Shown: one piece after another, positions 25,769-35,407 of the stretch
How the letters are laid out: every line of letters begins with the position of its first letter
How positions within the stretch are numbered: position 1 is the first letter of the stretch
NCBI GenBank assembly: GCA_903825895.1
Contig: CAIKCI010000031.1
Span: 62,001-126,000, forward strand
Length of the DNA stretch: 64,000 bases
DNA from: an uncultured Actinomycetes bacterium
GTDB taxonomy: Bacteria > Actinomycetota > Acidimicrobiia > Acidimicrobiales > RAAP-2
Direction of reading: 5' to 3'
Made by a program: the position numbers and the translations under genes
The notes under the pieces: generated by a model
What the model was told of the DNA's origin: nothing
Seen by the model: the letters and a program-made list of their open reading frames with translations, nothing else
The model's database searches: none

Positions 25769-26479
25769 TTAGTCTGCCTCGCCGAGGTAGCTCGCTTCAA
25801 GCAGCGCTCGATCATTCTTTAATGCGTCTGCCGACCCTTCGGCCATCAGATCGCCGTGGGCCAAGACGTACCCACGATCGGCGATCTGGAGTGCTTGGTT
25901 AACATGCTGTTCAACGAGAAGGACCCCGCAACCCGTGTCGTCAGCGATGGCTCGGACTACAGGGAGGAGTCGTTCGACGATGACGGGGGCAAGCCCCAAA
26001 CTCATCTCATCGATCATGAGGAGTTTTGGCTTGCTGGCCAAGGCCCGCCCCAGCGCCAACATCTGCTGTTCTCCTCCGGACAACAAGCCGGCTTGACGAT
26101 CCATCAGTGGTTCCAAAGCCGGGAAGTATTTGAGCGACGTCGCATAGTCAGGCTTTCCACTGCGGGCACCGAGTCTGAGATTTTCTTTCACACTCAGTGA
26201 AAAAAACAGCGAGCGATCCTCAGTAACGTGGCTCACGCCGAGGCGCGCAATCTTTTGTGGCGCCAGATTGTTGACGCTCGTGCCCAGCACAACAATCTCT
26301 CCGCTCAACACCGGCTGCAAGCCACTCGTTGTAATCAAGGTGGTGGTCTTCCCTGCTCCATTTGGTCCAAGAAAGGCCACGACTTCTCCGGGATTCACCG
26401 CAAGAGAGAGGCCACGAACCACCGGAATGCCGTTGTAGCCCGCATCGAGATCCTTGATCGCCAGCACAGGATCAGGCAT
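25769..26479 (-). CDS. livF: Branched-chain amino-acid type ABC transporter ATPase LivF
   Basis: A 236-residue ATPase with Walker [11 protein letters not shown], signature [15 protein letters not shown], Walker [14 protein letters not shown] and switch His in VEQHVNQ. The lack of extra loops and the DEMSLGLAP form mark LivF rather than LivG. Its start overlaps the LivG stop by 8 bases. It energises import of a substrate captured by the periplasmic-type binding protein encoded upstream; the ligand could be branched-chain amino acids, urea or short-chain amides. Confidence 0.92.
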   Translation of the reverse strand: MPDPVLAIKDLDAGYNGIPVVRGLSLAVNPGEVVAFLGPNGAGKTTTLITTSGLQPVLSGEIVVLGTSVNNLAPQKIARLGVSHVTEDRSLFFSLSVKENLRLGARSGKPDYATSLKYFPALEPLMDRQAGLLSGGEQQMLALGRALASKPKLLMIDEMSLGLAPVIVERLLPVVRAIADDTGCGVLLVEQHVNQALQIADRGYVLAHGDLMAEGSADALKNDRALLEASYLGEAD

Positions 26480-27221
26480 CAGAGCCTCCCCCGAGATAGG
26501 CCTCGATCACGGCAGGACTTGATCGAATCTCTTCGGGTGTTCCCTTAGCGATAAGGCGACCAAAGTCCAAAACGTAGATCACATCACACACGGTGAGGAC
26601 AAGTCCCATGTCGTGGTCAATTAACAAGACCGAGAGGCCGCCGTCAACGAGGGATCGAATCCTGCCTCCCAGTTCGAGGCTTTCGGTGCTGTCGAGCCCT
26701 GCTGCTGGTTCATCCATGCAGAGCACCGCCGGCGAGGCAGCCAACGCACGAGCTACCCCTACGAGCTTTCGTTGGCCATGGGATAACTCGGTGGGAAGTT
26801 GGTTCTTGGCCGCAAGGAGATCGACCGACGCCAAAATCTTTTCCAATGCCTCCACATCATCATTCCGTGGATTGACAAGGTCTCTGAGAAATCCCTTTGT
26901 GGATATTTTCTCTGCGGCGACTTGCAGATTTTCAAGTACGGTCAAATCATCGAACAGTTCTGAACTTTGCCACGTTCGACCCAGTCCGGCTCGAGCGCGT
27001 GCCGTGGCCGACAGCGACGTCATCGAAGTGCCGAGAAAGTCCACCTCTCCGCGACAGGGAACAAACCCACTGATGGCGTCGACCGTGGTCGTTTTCCCCG
27101 CACCGTTCGGTCCGATCAGTCCAACCAACTGGCCCGCTTCGACCACAAGATCAAGATCGTCAACAGCTTTGTTCACACCAAATGTGACGGTAAGGCCGGT
27201 GGTCGAGAGCATCGTGGTCAC
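26472..27221 (-). CDS. livG: Branched-chain amino-acid type ABC transporter ATPase LivG
   Basis: A 249-residue ATPase: Walker [18 protein letters not shown], signature [17 protein letters not shown], Walker [14 protein letters not shown], switch His in [10 protein letters not shown]. The DHDM form and the length are typical of LivG. The signature is SHGQ rather than LSGGQ, a variation seen in this subgroup. The start overlaps the permease stop by 4 bases, consistent with one transcript running from the binding-protein gene to livF. Confidence 0.92.
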   Translation of the reverse strand: MTTMLSTTGLTVTFGVNKAVDDLDLVVEAGQLVGLIGPNGAGKTTTVDAISGFVPCRGEVDFLGTSMTSLSATARARAGLGRTWQSSELFDDLTVLENLQVAAEKISTKGFLRDLVNPRNDDVEALEKILASVDLLAAKNQLPTELSHGQRKLVGVARALAASPAVLCMDEPAAGLDSTESLELGGRIRSLVDGGLSVLLIDHDMGLVLTVCDVIYVLDFGRLIAKGTPEEIRSSPAVIEAYLGGGSDA

Positions 27222-29461
27222 GAGGACACCTCTTGAAGTTCGACCTCAGGTTGTTCTCCACGTTTGGCGTGCCGTCGAGCCTGCAAGGAGTGCGAAAGTT
27301 CACGGATGCCACCCGCTACCCCTTGGGGATTAAAGATTGCCATCAAAATAAGACCAGTCCCTGCAATCAGCAGGGTGTACTGATCCGAGACGTGGAGCCA
27401 TGACGTCAAGATCATCGTTGAGATACCACCGGCTACGAGCATGCCACCAACGACTGCCCCGGAGACCGAAGAAATTCCGCCTAAGTAGGCAAAAGCCAAG
27501 AACAACATTGACGGGACCGCACCGAAGTAATCAGCGGTCACCGAGCCAAAGCGATATCCAGAGAGTGCGCCGCCGATTCCTGCGATGAACGCGGAGATCG
27601 CAAAGGCCAGAATCTTTGTCCCCGATACCGATACACCTGCTGCGGCTGCCGCCCGCTCATTCGCTCGCACGGCCAGCATCTGTCGTCCCGTGCGTGAGCG
27701 ACGGATATTGACGACACCGAGTATCAACAGCGCCAAGACGACAAGACAAAAGACGCCGAACCACGGGTTCGGCAAGAGTCCCTTCCCGCCGCCAAAGATC
27801 TTGCTCCATGGCTGATTTGGTCCAAAGGTCACGCCAAACATTGACGGCGGCGCAACGCTAGCCCCATTGGTACCCGACCACGCCGGGTTGCCAAGCACCA
27901 CTGATTGAATCGTCATTGCTGCGGCAAAGGTGGCGACGGCTAAGTTCACCCCACGAACTCGCAGAGCCGGGATGCCCGCCAAGAGTCCCACCCCGACTGC
28001 CACGACTGCACCGAGGAGTGGCCCAATGGGAAATGGGATGTGATAGGCGTCAGCCACTTTTGACAAGGTGAATCCGCTCATGCCGGCCAGTGCCATCTGC
28101 ATCAGAGAAATCTGACCGACGTAACCCGTCAAAACTACAAGCGACAGACAAATCACTGCGCCGACCGTGGCATTCACAATGGCCAATCGCCAGTCCGGGG
28201 TAACCACAAACAATAAAACCGCAGCCACAATCGTGAAGAGTGCCGTTGAAGGTAACGCTCGTTTGGCTTTCGGGGCAAATGGCAACTTGATTGTTTCGAT
28301 CGAACCACGAGTCGGCAACGACTTCCCCCGCAGCATCAACACGACAATAATGATCACAAACGGCAGCGCGTCGCTAAGCCCCGGTAACGCTGCCCCACCC
28401 ACTTTCGGGAACCATGACTGGTTGGTGATGTATTGAATCCACGAAGACGCCATGCCAATCCCCAGACCAGCAATCACCGTCACTGAGAATGATGTAAAGC
28501 GCGCCAAGAGCGCAGCGGCGAGGGCTGGGATCACAAGAAGGGTGACGGTGTACGGGTCGATCGACTGATTGATCGGTCCGATGAGAATACCGAACAGTCC
28601 CACGAGTACCGTCGAACCCACCCAGTTAACACCGGCCAAGAAGTCCGGAGAGAACCCAAGAATCAGCGAACCCTTTTCATTCTCCGCAGCCGCTCGGGTG
28701 GCGATGCCGTAGCGGGTGTATTTAAAGATCCCCCAAAGGAGAAAGGTCACCAAAATAACAATGGCAGTGAGAAACAACTGGTCACTCGGGATATGAATCC
28801 CTCTTGGCAACGACACCGGATGCTGCGGAAGAATAGGACTGACCGTTTGTGCATCTGAGCCAAATCGAAGTACCACGATCTCTTGAAGCAGGATGAACAG
28901 ACCGATCGACGCAACAACCTTCGCCAAAACGGGTGCCTTGCGAAGTGGTCGGAAAATCAAGAGATGAAAAAGCAGGCCAAGGACCGCGCACTCAGCCAGT
29001 GCGATGACCATTGCCTCTGGAGCTGACATCGCTGCGGTTTTAATGGCTGCTCCGTAGGAATAACTTGTCGAGCCCCCATTCGACACCGAGATGAATGCAG
29101 GGAACGCCGGAAGGCGAAAACCGGGGGCGCCAAAGAGATGAACAACACCTTCTATTAGGGCGAGGGGGTTAGGAATTGGGGGGAGGAAGAGCTTGCCGTC
29201 GGTTCGCAAGCCAAAATAGATGTAGCTGGCATACATCGCCATCGCCCCAACGGAAAAGTTGACGACACCAGAGCCTTGGTAGTTGAGCGTGATCGAAAGA
29301 GCGAGAGCGGCGATGAGGGCGCCTGCCCCGAGACCAAGGACGAGTGCTTGCGTTTGATTCGCGCTGATCAGGATCACGATGGCGAGAGCAACGCCGAGAA
29401 GAATCGCAACTTGCGCTGCGATTCCCCTCGGCGTTGTCCACCGTTGAAGATACCTACTCAC
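27218..29461 (-). CDS. Fused LivH-LivM ABC permease
   Basis: A 747-residue polytopic membrane protein made of two permease halves. Residues about 35-370 follow LivH (GAGALIAALALSITLNYQGSG..., GIATRAAAENEKGSLILGFS). Residues about 400-715 follow LivM (LSLVVLTGYVGQISLMQMAL, GRQMLAVRANERAAAAAGVSV, the EAA-like coupling loop, and GGISSVSGAVVGGML). Most bacteria encode these as two genes; fusions are known in Actinobacteria. It pairs with the two ATPases downstream and the binding protein upstream. Confidence 0.9.
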   Translation of the reverse strand: MSRYLQRWTTPRGIAAQVAILLGVALAIVILISANQTQALVLGLGAGALIAALALSITLNYQGSGVVNFSVGAMAMYASYIYFGLRTDGKLFLPPIPNPLALIEGVVHLFGAPGFRLPAFPAFISVSNGGSTSYSYGAAIKTAAMSAPEAMVIALAECAVLGLLFHLLIFRPLRKAPVLAKVVASIGLFILLQEIVVLRFGSDAQTVSPILPQHPVSLPRGIHIPSDQLFLTAIVILVTFLLWGIFKYTRYGIATRAAAENEKGSLILGFSPDFLAGVNWVGSTVLVGLFGILIGPINQSIDPYTVTLLVIPALAAALLARFTSFSVTVIAGLGIGMASSWIQYITNQSWFPKVGGAALPGLSDALPFVIIIVVLMLRGKSLPTRGSIETIKLPFAPKAKRALPSTALFTIVAAVLLFVVTPDWRLAIVNATVGAVICLSLVVLTGYVGQISLMQMALAGMSGFTLSKVADAYHIPFPIGPLLGAVVAVGVGLLAGIPALRVRGVNLAVATFAAAMTIQSVVLGNPAWSGTNGASVAPPSMFGVTFGPNQPWSKIFGGGKGLLPNPWFGVFCLVVLALLILGVVNIRRSRTGRQMLAVRANERAAAAAGVSVSGTKILAFAISAFIAGIGGALSGYRFGSVTADYFGAVPSMLFLAFAYLGGISSVSGAVVGGMLVAGGISTMILTSWLHVSDQYTLLIAGTGLILMAIFNPQGVAGGIRELSHSLQARRHAKRGEQPEVELQEVSS

Positions 29462-29487
29462 GAATACCCGTCGGATTCACGTCCCGA

Positions 29488-30813
29488 CTATTTGGCAAAC
29501 GGGTTGATTAACTTGTTGTTGTAGACGTCGGCGATGGCAACCCACTTACCGTTCTTGAACTGCTCAATGCCCATCTGTCCAACACAAATCGACGGAAAGA
29601 GCGGTGAGATGTTCCCACACGATACTGGTGTACCAGAAACGAGCCACTGAGGTCCTTGGAAGTTTACCGTCGCTGTCGCCAACTGAGCTGACGTCGCCGT
29701 GGGACCAAGCTTGTTGTAGATCGAGTCGATCGTCAAGACGTTCCCGAACTCGGGACCAGCAAATCCGGTGTACTGCATTCTCGGGTTGTACTGCTTGACG
29801 ATGTTCTCGTAGAGCTTCGTCTGCGACGAAGAAAGGTACTTGTTGTTATTGACCAGAGGGGCAAAGTAACTCGCGCCGTAGCCACCGAAGTACCAACCGT
29901 TGGGGAAGGTTCCGCCGAGGGCTTGAACCATTGGGGTTCCGTAACAAAGGCCGGTGGTCAATACCTTGGGGTGAATACCAAGGCTCTTCAAGGCGTCATA
30001 GACAGAGATACATCCTTGCACCGGGGTGATGGGGATGAACACGTCAGCGGTTGAAGCACCTGCAGCCTTTAACGCTGACTCCATCGCCGCTCCAGAGGTC
30101 GTGGGTGCCACAAAAACTTCCGAGACCTTAATGCCCGCTGCTTCGAGAATCGGTGTCATCAGCAGTTTCACGGACGTTTCAGCGGCGGCGTCTGTCGTTG
30201 CGACAATGGCAACTGACTTGACCGTACCCAAACTGCCTTGCGTGACGAACTTCGACAGACCTTCAACAACGCCAGGCGCACCTGGGGTATAGGTCACCGC
30301 TCCCTTGGTCGTGAAGTCTGGAGCCGTCAGTCCGTTACCCACAATGATCGGCTTCTGGCCAGCCAGCACCGACATCATTGACGATGCTCCGACGCTCATA
30401 GCTCCAGTGAGCACAAGGCTCACTGCTGGGTTGTTCAGAAACTGCGTTCCACACTTTTGGCCGTCCTCTTCGGTGGCGACGTAACACGTCGACAACTTAA
30501 TGGGGTGGCCTTGGATGCCTCCGAGTTGATTATTGACGTACTTCACTGCCAACTGTGCACCCTGCGTCGCTTCTGGGTACGAAGGGTTTCCGTACTGCTG
30601 GTTGACATAGCCAATGGTGATTGGCGTCAGTTTTGCGTTGGCCTTTCCTGCTTTTCCGCCGGTGTAACTGAGGGCCAAATTGGTGTTGGCCTTGTAGGTC
30701 GTCGCACCAGCCGGAATGGCGGTCACGACCGTGGCCATGAACATGGCACCAGCGGCAGCAAGAACACCTGCGCCTCGAAGTGCCCGGTTTGAGAAACTCT
30801 TTCGGTCTTCCAT
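29488..30813 (-). CDS. ABC transporter substrate-binding protein (Peripla_BP_6)
   Basis: A 441-residue exported binding protein. The signal peptide (charged N-terminus, then RGAGVLAAAGAMFMATVVTAIPAGA) precedes a type I periplasmic-binding fold beginning ITIGYVNQQYGNPSYPEATQGAQLAVKYVN. There is no lipobox Cys at the cleavage site, so anchoring is unclear. ATG at 30813 has GGGGGAG nine bases upstream, whereas the frame opening at 30936 has no such signal. It is the first gene of the Liv-type operon; the ligand is not determinable from sequence. Confidence 0.88.
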   Translation of the reverse strand: MEDRKSFSNRALRGAGVLAAAGAMFMATVVTAIPAGATTYKANTNLALSYTGGKAGKANAKLTPITIGYVNQQYGNPSYPEATQGAQLAVKYVNNQLGGIQGHPIKLSTCYVATEEDGQKCGTQFLNNPAVSLVLTGAMSVGASSMMSVLAGQKPIIVGNGLTAPDFTTKGAVTYTPGAPGVVEGLSKFVTQGSLGTVKSVAIVATTDAAAETSVKLLMTPILEAAGIKVSEVFVAPTTSGAAMESALKAAGASTADVFIPITPVQGCISVYDALKSLGIHPKVLTTGLCYGTPMVQALGGTFPNGWYFGGYGASYFAPLVNNNKYLSSSQTKLYENIVKQYNPRMQYTGFAGPEFGNVLTIDSIYNKLGPTATSAQLATATVNFQGPQWLVSGTPVSCGNISPLFPSICVGQMGIEQFKNGKWVAIADVYNNKLINPFAK

Positions 30814-31053
30814 AACTACGCTCCCCCTTTTACCGCTGACTGCGGTTTGTCGTTGGTTAAAAGATAGCACCGGAACTTCTTTCACTGCCCTCCAGGCCGC
30901 CAAAAGGGCCTCATGGGTCAGCATCAATTTATCCACCCAAGAAAGAAACGGCAGTTGAGGGCCCTCTCAAGAGTCAGGTTCTCACGAGGCGCTTCCTTCT
31001 CCTATCCTTTGGGCAGTCGCTGACCTCCAGGGCAACACAGAAAAAGGAGCACC

Positions 31054-32133
31054 GTGGGCCTCTCCATCGGGATCGTAGGACTACCAAATGTTGGAAAATC
31101 AACCCTCTTCAACGCCTTGACCCAAAATGATGTCCTGGCGGCGAACTATCCCTTCGCCACGATCGAGCCCAATGTCGGCGTGGTGCCCGTCCCCGATCCA
31201 CGGCTCGCCGTCTTGGCGGGCATCTTTGGATCTGAGGCAATCCTTCCAGCCAGTGTGACCTTCGTTGACATTGCTGGCATCGTCAAAGGAGCCTCCGAAG
31301 GGGAAGGACTCGGCAATCAGTTCCTGGCGGCGATCCGTGAATCCGATGCGATCTGCCAGGTGGTTCGGGCATTCGATGACGACGACATTATTCATGTCGA
31401 TGGCCGGATCGACCCCAAGTCCGACATTGAGACCATTATCACCGAGTTGATTTTGGCTGATCTGCAAACCATCGATGCTCGGTTGCCCAAGCTAGAAAAA
31501 GAAGCGCGCAAAGCTCCTGAACTCGGCGACACGGTGGTGGCAGTGACCAAAGCACAAGCGATTCTGAATGAAGGCGGCACCCTCAGCGCCACCTTGAGCG
31601 ATGACGAGCGGTCGCTCATCAGTGACTTACACCTGATGACGGCCAAGCCATTTCTCTACGTGTTCAACGTCGACGAAGCGAGCGCTGCCGACGGCGCCCT
31701 TCGTGACAAACTCACCGCCCTGGTTGCTCCCGCAGAAGCGATTGTGCTCTGCGCGCAACTCGAGGCAGAACTTGCGGGCATCGAGGGAGACGATCTCACC
31801 GAGATGCTGGGCTCGTATGGCCTCAGCGAACCGGGACTCGATCGTTTGGCGGCCATGGCCTTCGACACCTTGGGCCTTCAGACCTATCTCACCGCTGGGC
31901 CAAAGGAGTCCCGGGCCTGGACAATCCACAAGGGCGATACCGCCCCGAAGGCGGCGGGTGTGATCCACACAGACTTCGAACGAGGCTTTATCAAAGCCGA
32001 AGTCGTCGGCTTTGACGATCTTGTTGCCACCGGCTCCCTCGCCGAAGCGCGTTCAGCGGGCAAGGTACGCCTTGAGGGCAAGGACTACGTCATGGCCGAT
32101 GGCGACGTCGTTGAGTTCCGCTTCAACGTCTAG
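31054..32133 (+). CDS. ychF: Redox-regulated ATPase/GTPase YchF
   Basis: A 359-residue OBG-family P-loop protein. G1 is GLPNVGKST near residue 8, the switch region is [26 protein letters not shown], and the C-terminal TGS domain contains [31 protein letters not shown]. YchF prefers ATP through a changed G4 motif (here FNVDE) and associates with ribosomes and stress responses. GTG at 31054 follows AAAAAGGAG with good spacing. It is divergent from the Liv operon. Confidence 0.95.
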   Translation: MGLSIGIVGLPNVGKSTLFNALTQNDVLAANYPFATIEPNVGVVPVPDPRLAVLAGIFGSEAILPASVTFVDIAGIVKGASEGEGLGNQFLAAIRESDAICQVVRAFDDDDIIHVDGRIDPKSDIETIITELILADLQTIDARLPKLEKEARKAPELGDTVVAVTKAQAILNEGGTLSATLSDDERSLISDLHLMTAKPFLYVFNVDEASAADGALRDKLTALVAPAEAIVLCAQLEAELAGIEGDDLTEMLGSYGLSEPGLDRLAAMAFDTLGLQTYLTAGPKESRAWTIHKGDTAPKAAGVIHTDFERGFIKAEVVGFDDLVATGSLAEARSAGKVRLEGKDYVMADGDVVEFRFNV

Positions 32134-32263
32134 ATCCGCGAAAACGACTGATTCGCCAGCGGAGAGCGATTACACTTATGAGTGGCGTGTCTCGACAGAT
32201 GTCGGCGCCGGGACCAAGACGAAGCGAGCAACCGCACGCTGAAACACCCAAGGAGTTAGACAC

Positions 32264-33709
32264 GTGTCACCCGCTACATTTGAATTCAAAGTTGCCGACC
32301 TCAGCGAAGCTGAATATGGCCGAAACGAGATTCGCCTCGCCGAACACGAAATGCCAGGACTCATGGCCATGCGCGCCGAGTTCGGTGCTTCAAAGCCCCT
32401 ATCGGGCGCTCGCATTACCGGCAGTCTTCACATGACGATTCAGACCGCCGTCTTGATCGAAACACTGACCGCACTCGGCGCAGACGTTCGCTGGGCAAGT
32501 TGCAACATCTTTTCGACCCAAGACCACGCCGCCGCCGCCGTTGTCGTAGGTCCTGATGGCACGGTCGATGATCCCAAGGGCGTCCCGGTCTTTGCGTGGA
32601 AGGGTGAGACTCTTGACGAATACTGGTGGTGCACCGACCAAGCCTTGAAGTGGCCTGGCGAAGACGGCCCTACCGCCATCCTCGATGATGGTGGCGACGC
32701 AACCTTGTTGATTCACAAGGGACTCGAATTCGAAAAGAACGGAGATGTCCCCGATCCTTCGACTGCTGACAGCGAAGAGTACGGCGTCATCTTGACCTTG
32801 CTGACCACGCTCATAGCCGAAGAGCCCGGTCGCTTCGCCGCATGCTCAAACTCCATCAAGGGTGTCTCTGAAGAGACCACCACCGGCGTGTTACGTCTCT
32901 ATGACATGCAACGTTCTGGAGAACTTCTGTTTCCGGCGATCAATGTCAACGATGCGGTGACCAAGTCAAAGTTTGACAACAAATACGGCTGTCGCCACTC
33001 GCTCGTTGACGGTATCAACCGGGCGACCGATGTCTTGATTGGTGGAAAAGTCGCCGTAGTCTGTGGCTACGGCGACGTGGGAAAGGGCTGTGCAGAATCC
33101 CTGCGCGGTCAAGGAGCACGCGTCATCGTTACCGAGATCGACCCCATCTGTGCCTTGCAGGCAGCGATGGACGGCTACGAGGTGACAACCCTCGAAGATG
33201 CCATCACTCGAGCAGACATCATCATCTCGGCTACGGGAAACAAAGACGTCATTCGTGTTGAGCACATGGCCAAGATGAAGCACCAGACCATCGTCGGGAA
33301 CATCGGCCACTTCGATAACGAAATTGACATGGCCGGTTTAGCTGGGGTCGCTGGCATTCAGCGAGTGACCATCAAGCCCCAAGTCGACGAATGGCGTTTC
33401 CCTGATGGTCACACCATCATTGTGTTGTCCGAAGGGCGCCTCTTGAACTTAGGTAACGCCACTGGCCACCCAAGTTTTGTCATGAGTGCATCATTCACCA
33501 ACCAGGTCATGGCCCAGATGGAGCTGCACTCCAACACGCACAACTACCCCACCGGGGTCTATGTATTACCGAAGCACTTGGATGAGAAAGTTGCCCGTCT
33601 CCACTTGAGCGCCTTGGGCGTGAACTTGACCGAACTCACCGAAGAGCAGGCCGCATACTTAGGCATCGACGCCGAGGGACCCTTTAAGGCAGACACCTAC
33701 CGCTACTAA
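32264..33709 (+). CDS. ahcY: Adenosylhomocysteinase
   Basis: A 481-residue NAD-dependent enzyme hydrolysing S-adenosylhomocysteine to adenosine and homocysteine, which keeps the many methyltransferases of this organism active. Substrate-domain features include [16 protein letters not shown] and [14 protein letters not shown]; the NAD motif is [17 protein letters not shown]; the C-terminus ends PFKADTYRY as in the family. Length indicates the long form with the extra segment seen in mycobacteria. GTG at 32264 has AAGGAG eight bases upstream. The 130-base leader contains small hairpins but no recognised riboswitch. Confidence 0.95.
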   Translation: MSPATFEFKVADLSEAEYGRNEIRLAEHEMPGLMAMRAEFGASKPLSGARITGSLHMTIQTAVLIETLTALGADVRWASCNIFSTQDHAAAAVVVGPDGTVDDPKGVPVFAWKGETLDEYWWCTDQALKWPGEDGPTAILDDGGDATLLIHKGLEFEKNGDVPDPSTADSEEYGVILTLLTTLIAEEPGRFAACSNSIKGVSEETTTGVLRLYDMQRSGELLFPAINVNDAVTKSKFDNKYGCRHSLVDGINRATDVLIGGKVAVVCGYGDVGKGCAESLRGQGARVIVTEIDPICALQAAMDGYEVTTLEDAITRADIIISATGNKDVIRVEHMAKMKHQTIVGNIGHFDNEIDMAGLAGVAGIQRVTIKPQVDEWRFPDGHTIIVLSEGRLLNLGNATGHPSFVMSASFTNQVMAQMELHSNTHNYPTGVYVLPKHLDEKVARLHLSALGVNLTELTEEQAAYLGIDAEGPFKADTYRY

Positions 33710-34548
33710 GCAGGCGGTGAGGCGGGAACGCCGCGAAAAAGATCGTCTTCCATGCCGACAAAATCGGTGGGGTCTTGGACGCGGATAAACCACTCATCTC
33801 TAAACATCTGTTCGAACAGAGCTTCAGGGAGTTGAAAGAAGAACGACTGTGCAGTCTGTGAAGCGTGGGCGGCGAGCGCTGCACGCTTGAGTCCCACGAA
33901 CTCGCCGACGTGAACAACGGCACCGAGTTGCTCGTCGCTTGCTCCCATTTCAGGACGATCTGCGTCCCCATCATCATCGGGAAGTTCAACACCGTGTTCT
34001 TCGAGAAGGCGACGCAAGCGTTCAAATGCTGAACGAGCGACCGTGGCGTAATAAAGCTTCGGCGTCACCTTTGCTGCCGCAACGGCGGCCAGGGTCACCC
34101 TATTGGCTTGGATGTGATCGGGGTGGCCATAGAAGCCGTTCTCGTCGTAGGTCACCACGACGTCGGCCTGCTCTTCGTCCAAGATCGCTGCCAGTCTGGC
34201 TCCCGCCAGCTCAACGGGAGTGCGCCAAAACGATCCTTCTGCATCGTTTTGGGGCCAGCCCATCATTCCTGAGTCGTGATACCCCAAGAGCACTAATCGG
34301 CTGACGCCAAGAATTTCACAGGACTGCGCCAACTCTTCCATTCGGTGGGCCACCACTTCGTCGGTGTTGTGGTGGTCTTCGTCAGGAGTGGTCCCTGCCG
34401 GACTGTCCCCGAGTTCACCATTGGTGCAGGTCACGAGCACGACGCGGTACCCCGCTCGGGAGTACTTGGCAATCACACCACCCGTGGTCGATGCCTCATC
34501 GTCAGGGTGGGCGTGGACCAACACAAGAGTTGGGACGTGTTCAGCCAT
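33706..34548 (-). CDS. PIG-L/LmbE family deacetylase (MshB/Mca-like) 1
   Basis: A 280-residue zinc deacetylase. Zinc ligands sit in [13 protein letters not shown] near residue 13 and in [13 protein letters not shown]; the catalytic Asp is in the first motif. The family includes MshB and Mca of mycothiol metabolism. Neither the SSKGAA form of Mca nor the ESLSNGA form of MshB is present, so an exact role is not assigned. Its stop overlaps the ahcY stop by 4 bases. A paralogue lies immediately upstream, about 17 bases away. Confidence 0.82.
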   Translation of the reverse strand: MAEHVPTLVLVHAHPDDEASTTGGVIAKYSRAGYRVVLVTCTNGELGDSPAGTTPDEDHHNTDEVVAHRMEELAQSCEILGVSRLVLLGYHDSGMMGWPQNDAEGSFWRTPVELAGARLAAILDEEQADVVVTYDENGFYGHPDHIQANRVTLAAVAAAKVTPKLYYATVARSAFERLRRLLEEHGVELPDDDGDADRPEMGASDEQLGAVVHVGEFVGLKRAALAAHASQTAQSFFFQLPEALFEQMFRDEWFIRVQDPTDFVGMEDDLFRGVPASPPA

Positions 34549-34565
34549 GAGATGCAGTGTACGGC

Positions 34566-35399
34566 CTAGAGCTCGACGCCTGTAAAAAAATCAGTTTCGA
34601 GGAACGGTGCATTCGTCGTCGTCAGTCCTCGAACATATGACTCCGTCCCAAAAACGGCAGTAAAGAGATCACTGGGCATAGCCACCAGATCTTGATTGTC
34701 ATGCTGGGAGCGGTGGGCCGCTAATGCCCGCTGCTTCCGGTCGGCGGCGTCAGAACAGTCAATAATGGTCCCGACAAGCTCATCGTCGATGCCGACGACG
34801 AGTTCCCGATTAAGCCACTCCGGCAACGCCATTCCCGCCCCACGAGCCAACTCGATAAAGCCCGCCAAGGCTGTTTTCGCAAGGGCAATGAAATAGACCT
34901 TCTGGACGCCTTTGCTTCGCCGCACCGCTTCCATCGTGGCGTGGTGCGTAGCGATGTGGTCAGGATGGCCGTAGTAGCCATCAGCCGCATAGGTCACCAC
35001 GACGTGGGGCTTCTCATCGGCAATCACGGCAGCGATCCGGTCCGCAACCTCAGCAATGTCTTGATTGACAAAGGCATCGGGCGCCTTGTTGGTCTCCCAC
35101 CCCGCCATCCCTGAGTCGTGATAGCCCAGTTGCACAGCGCGATCGATCCCAAGAATCGCACACGACGCAGCAAGTTCCTCTGCTCGCAGGGCAACCACGC
35201 TTGGCGCGTCGTGGCCTTCGTCAGTGAAGAAGCGACCCTCAGGATCAATCCCGAGATTTCCGTTAGTGCAGGTGATCAAGACTTGCCGGACACCTCGATC
35301 GCCATAGTGCGCTTGAACTCCCCCCGTGAAAAGTGCTTCATCGTCGGGATGAGCATGGACGCACAGCATCGTTGGCGGTGTCCCCATGGCTTTCAGCAT
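34566..35399 (-). CDS. PIG-L/LmbE family deacetylase (MshB/Mca-like) 2
   Basis: A protein of 277 residues, paralogous to the next gene. Zinc motifs are [13 protein letters not shown] and GYYGHPDHIATHH; the shared [14 protein letters not shown] matches [14 protein letters not shown] in the neighbour. The start is ATG 35399 or 35387; neither has a convincing ribosome-binding site, but 35399 lies 8 bases after the Nramp-like stop, allowing coupling. The two deacetylases may act on consecutive or related glucosamine-containing substrates (inference from tandem arrangement). Confidence 0.8.
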   Translation of the reverse strand: MLKAMGTPPTMLCVHAHPDDEALFTGGVQAHYGDRGVRQVLITCTNGNLGIDPEGRFFTDEGHDAPSVVALRAEELAASCAILGIDRAVQLGYHDSGMAGWETNKAPDAFVNQDIAEVADRIAAVIADEKPHVVVTYAADGYYGHPDHIATHHATMEAVRRSKGVQKVYFIALAKTALAGFIELARGAGMALPEWLNRELVVGIDDELVGTIIDCSDAADRKQRALAAHRSQHDNQDLVAMPSDLFTAVFGTESYVRGLTTTNAPFLETDFFTGVEL

Positions 35400-35407
35400 A
35401 GAAGGCG

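Noticed and set aside
26593-27333. Plus-strand open frame of 246 codons
   Set aside because: Antisense to livG, Ser/Arg/Pro-rich, no domain; a shadow frame.
32134-32263. SAH riboswitch upstream of ahcY
   Set aside because: The conserved core segments of the SAH riboswitch are not present; only generic hairpins are seen.
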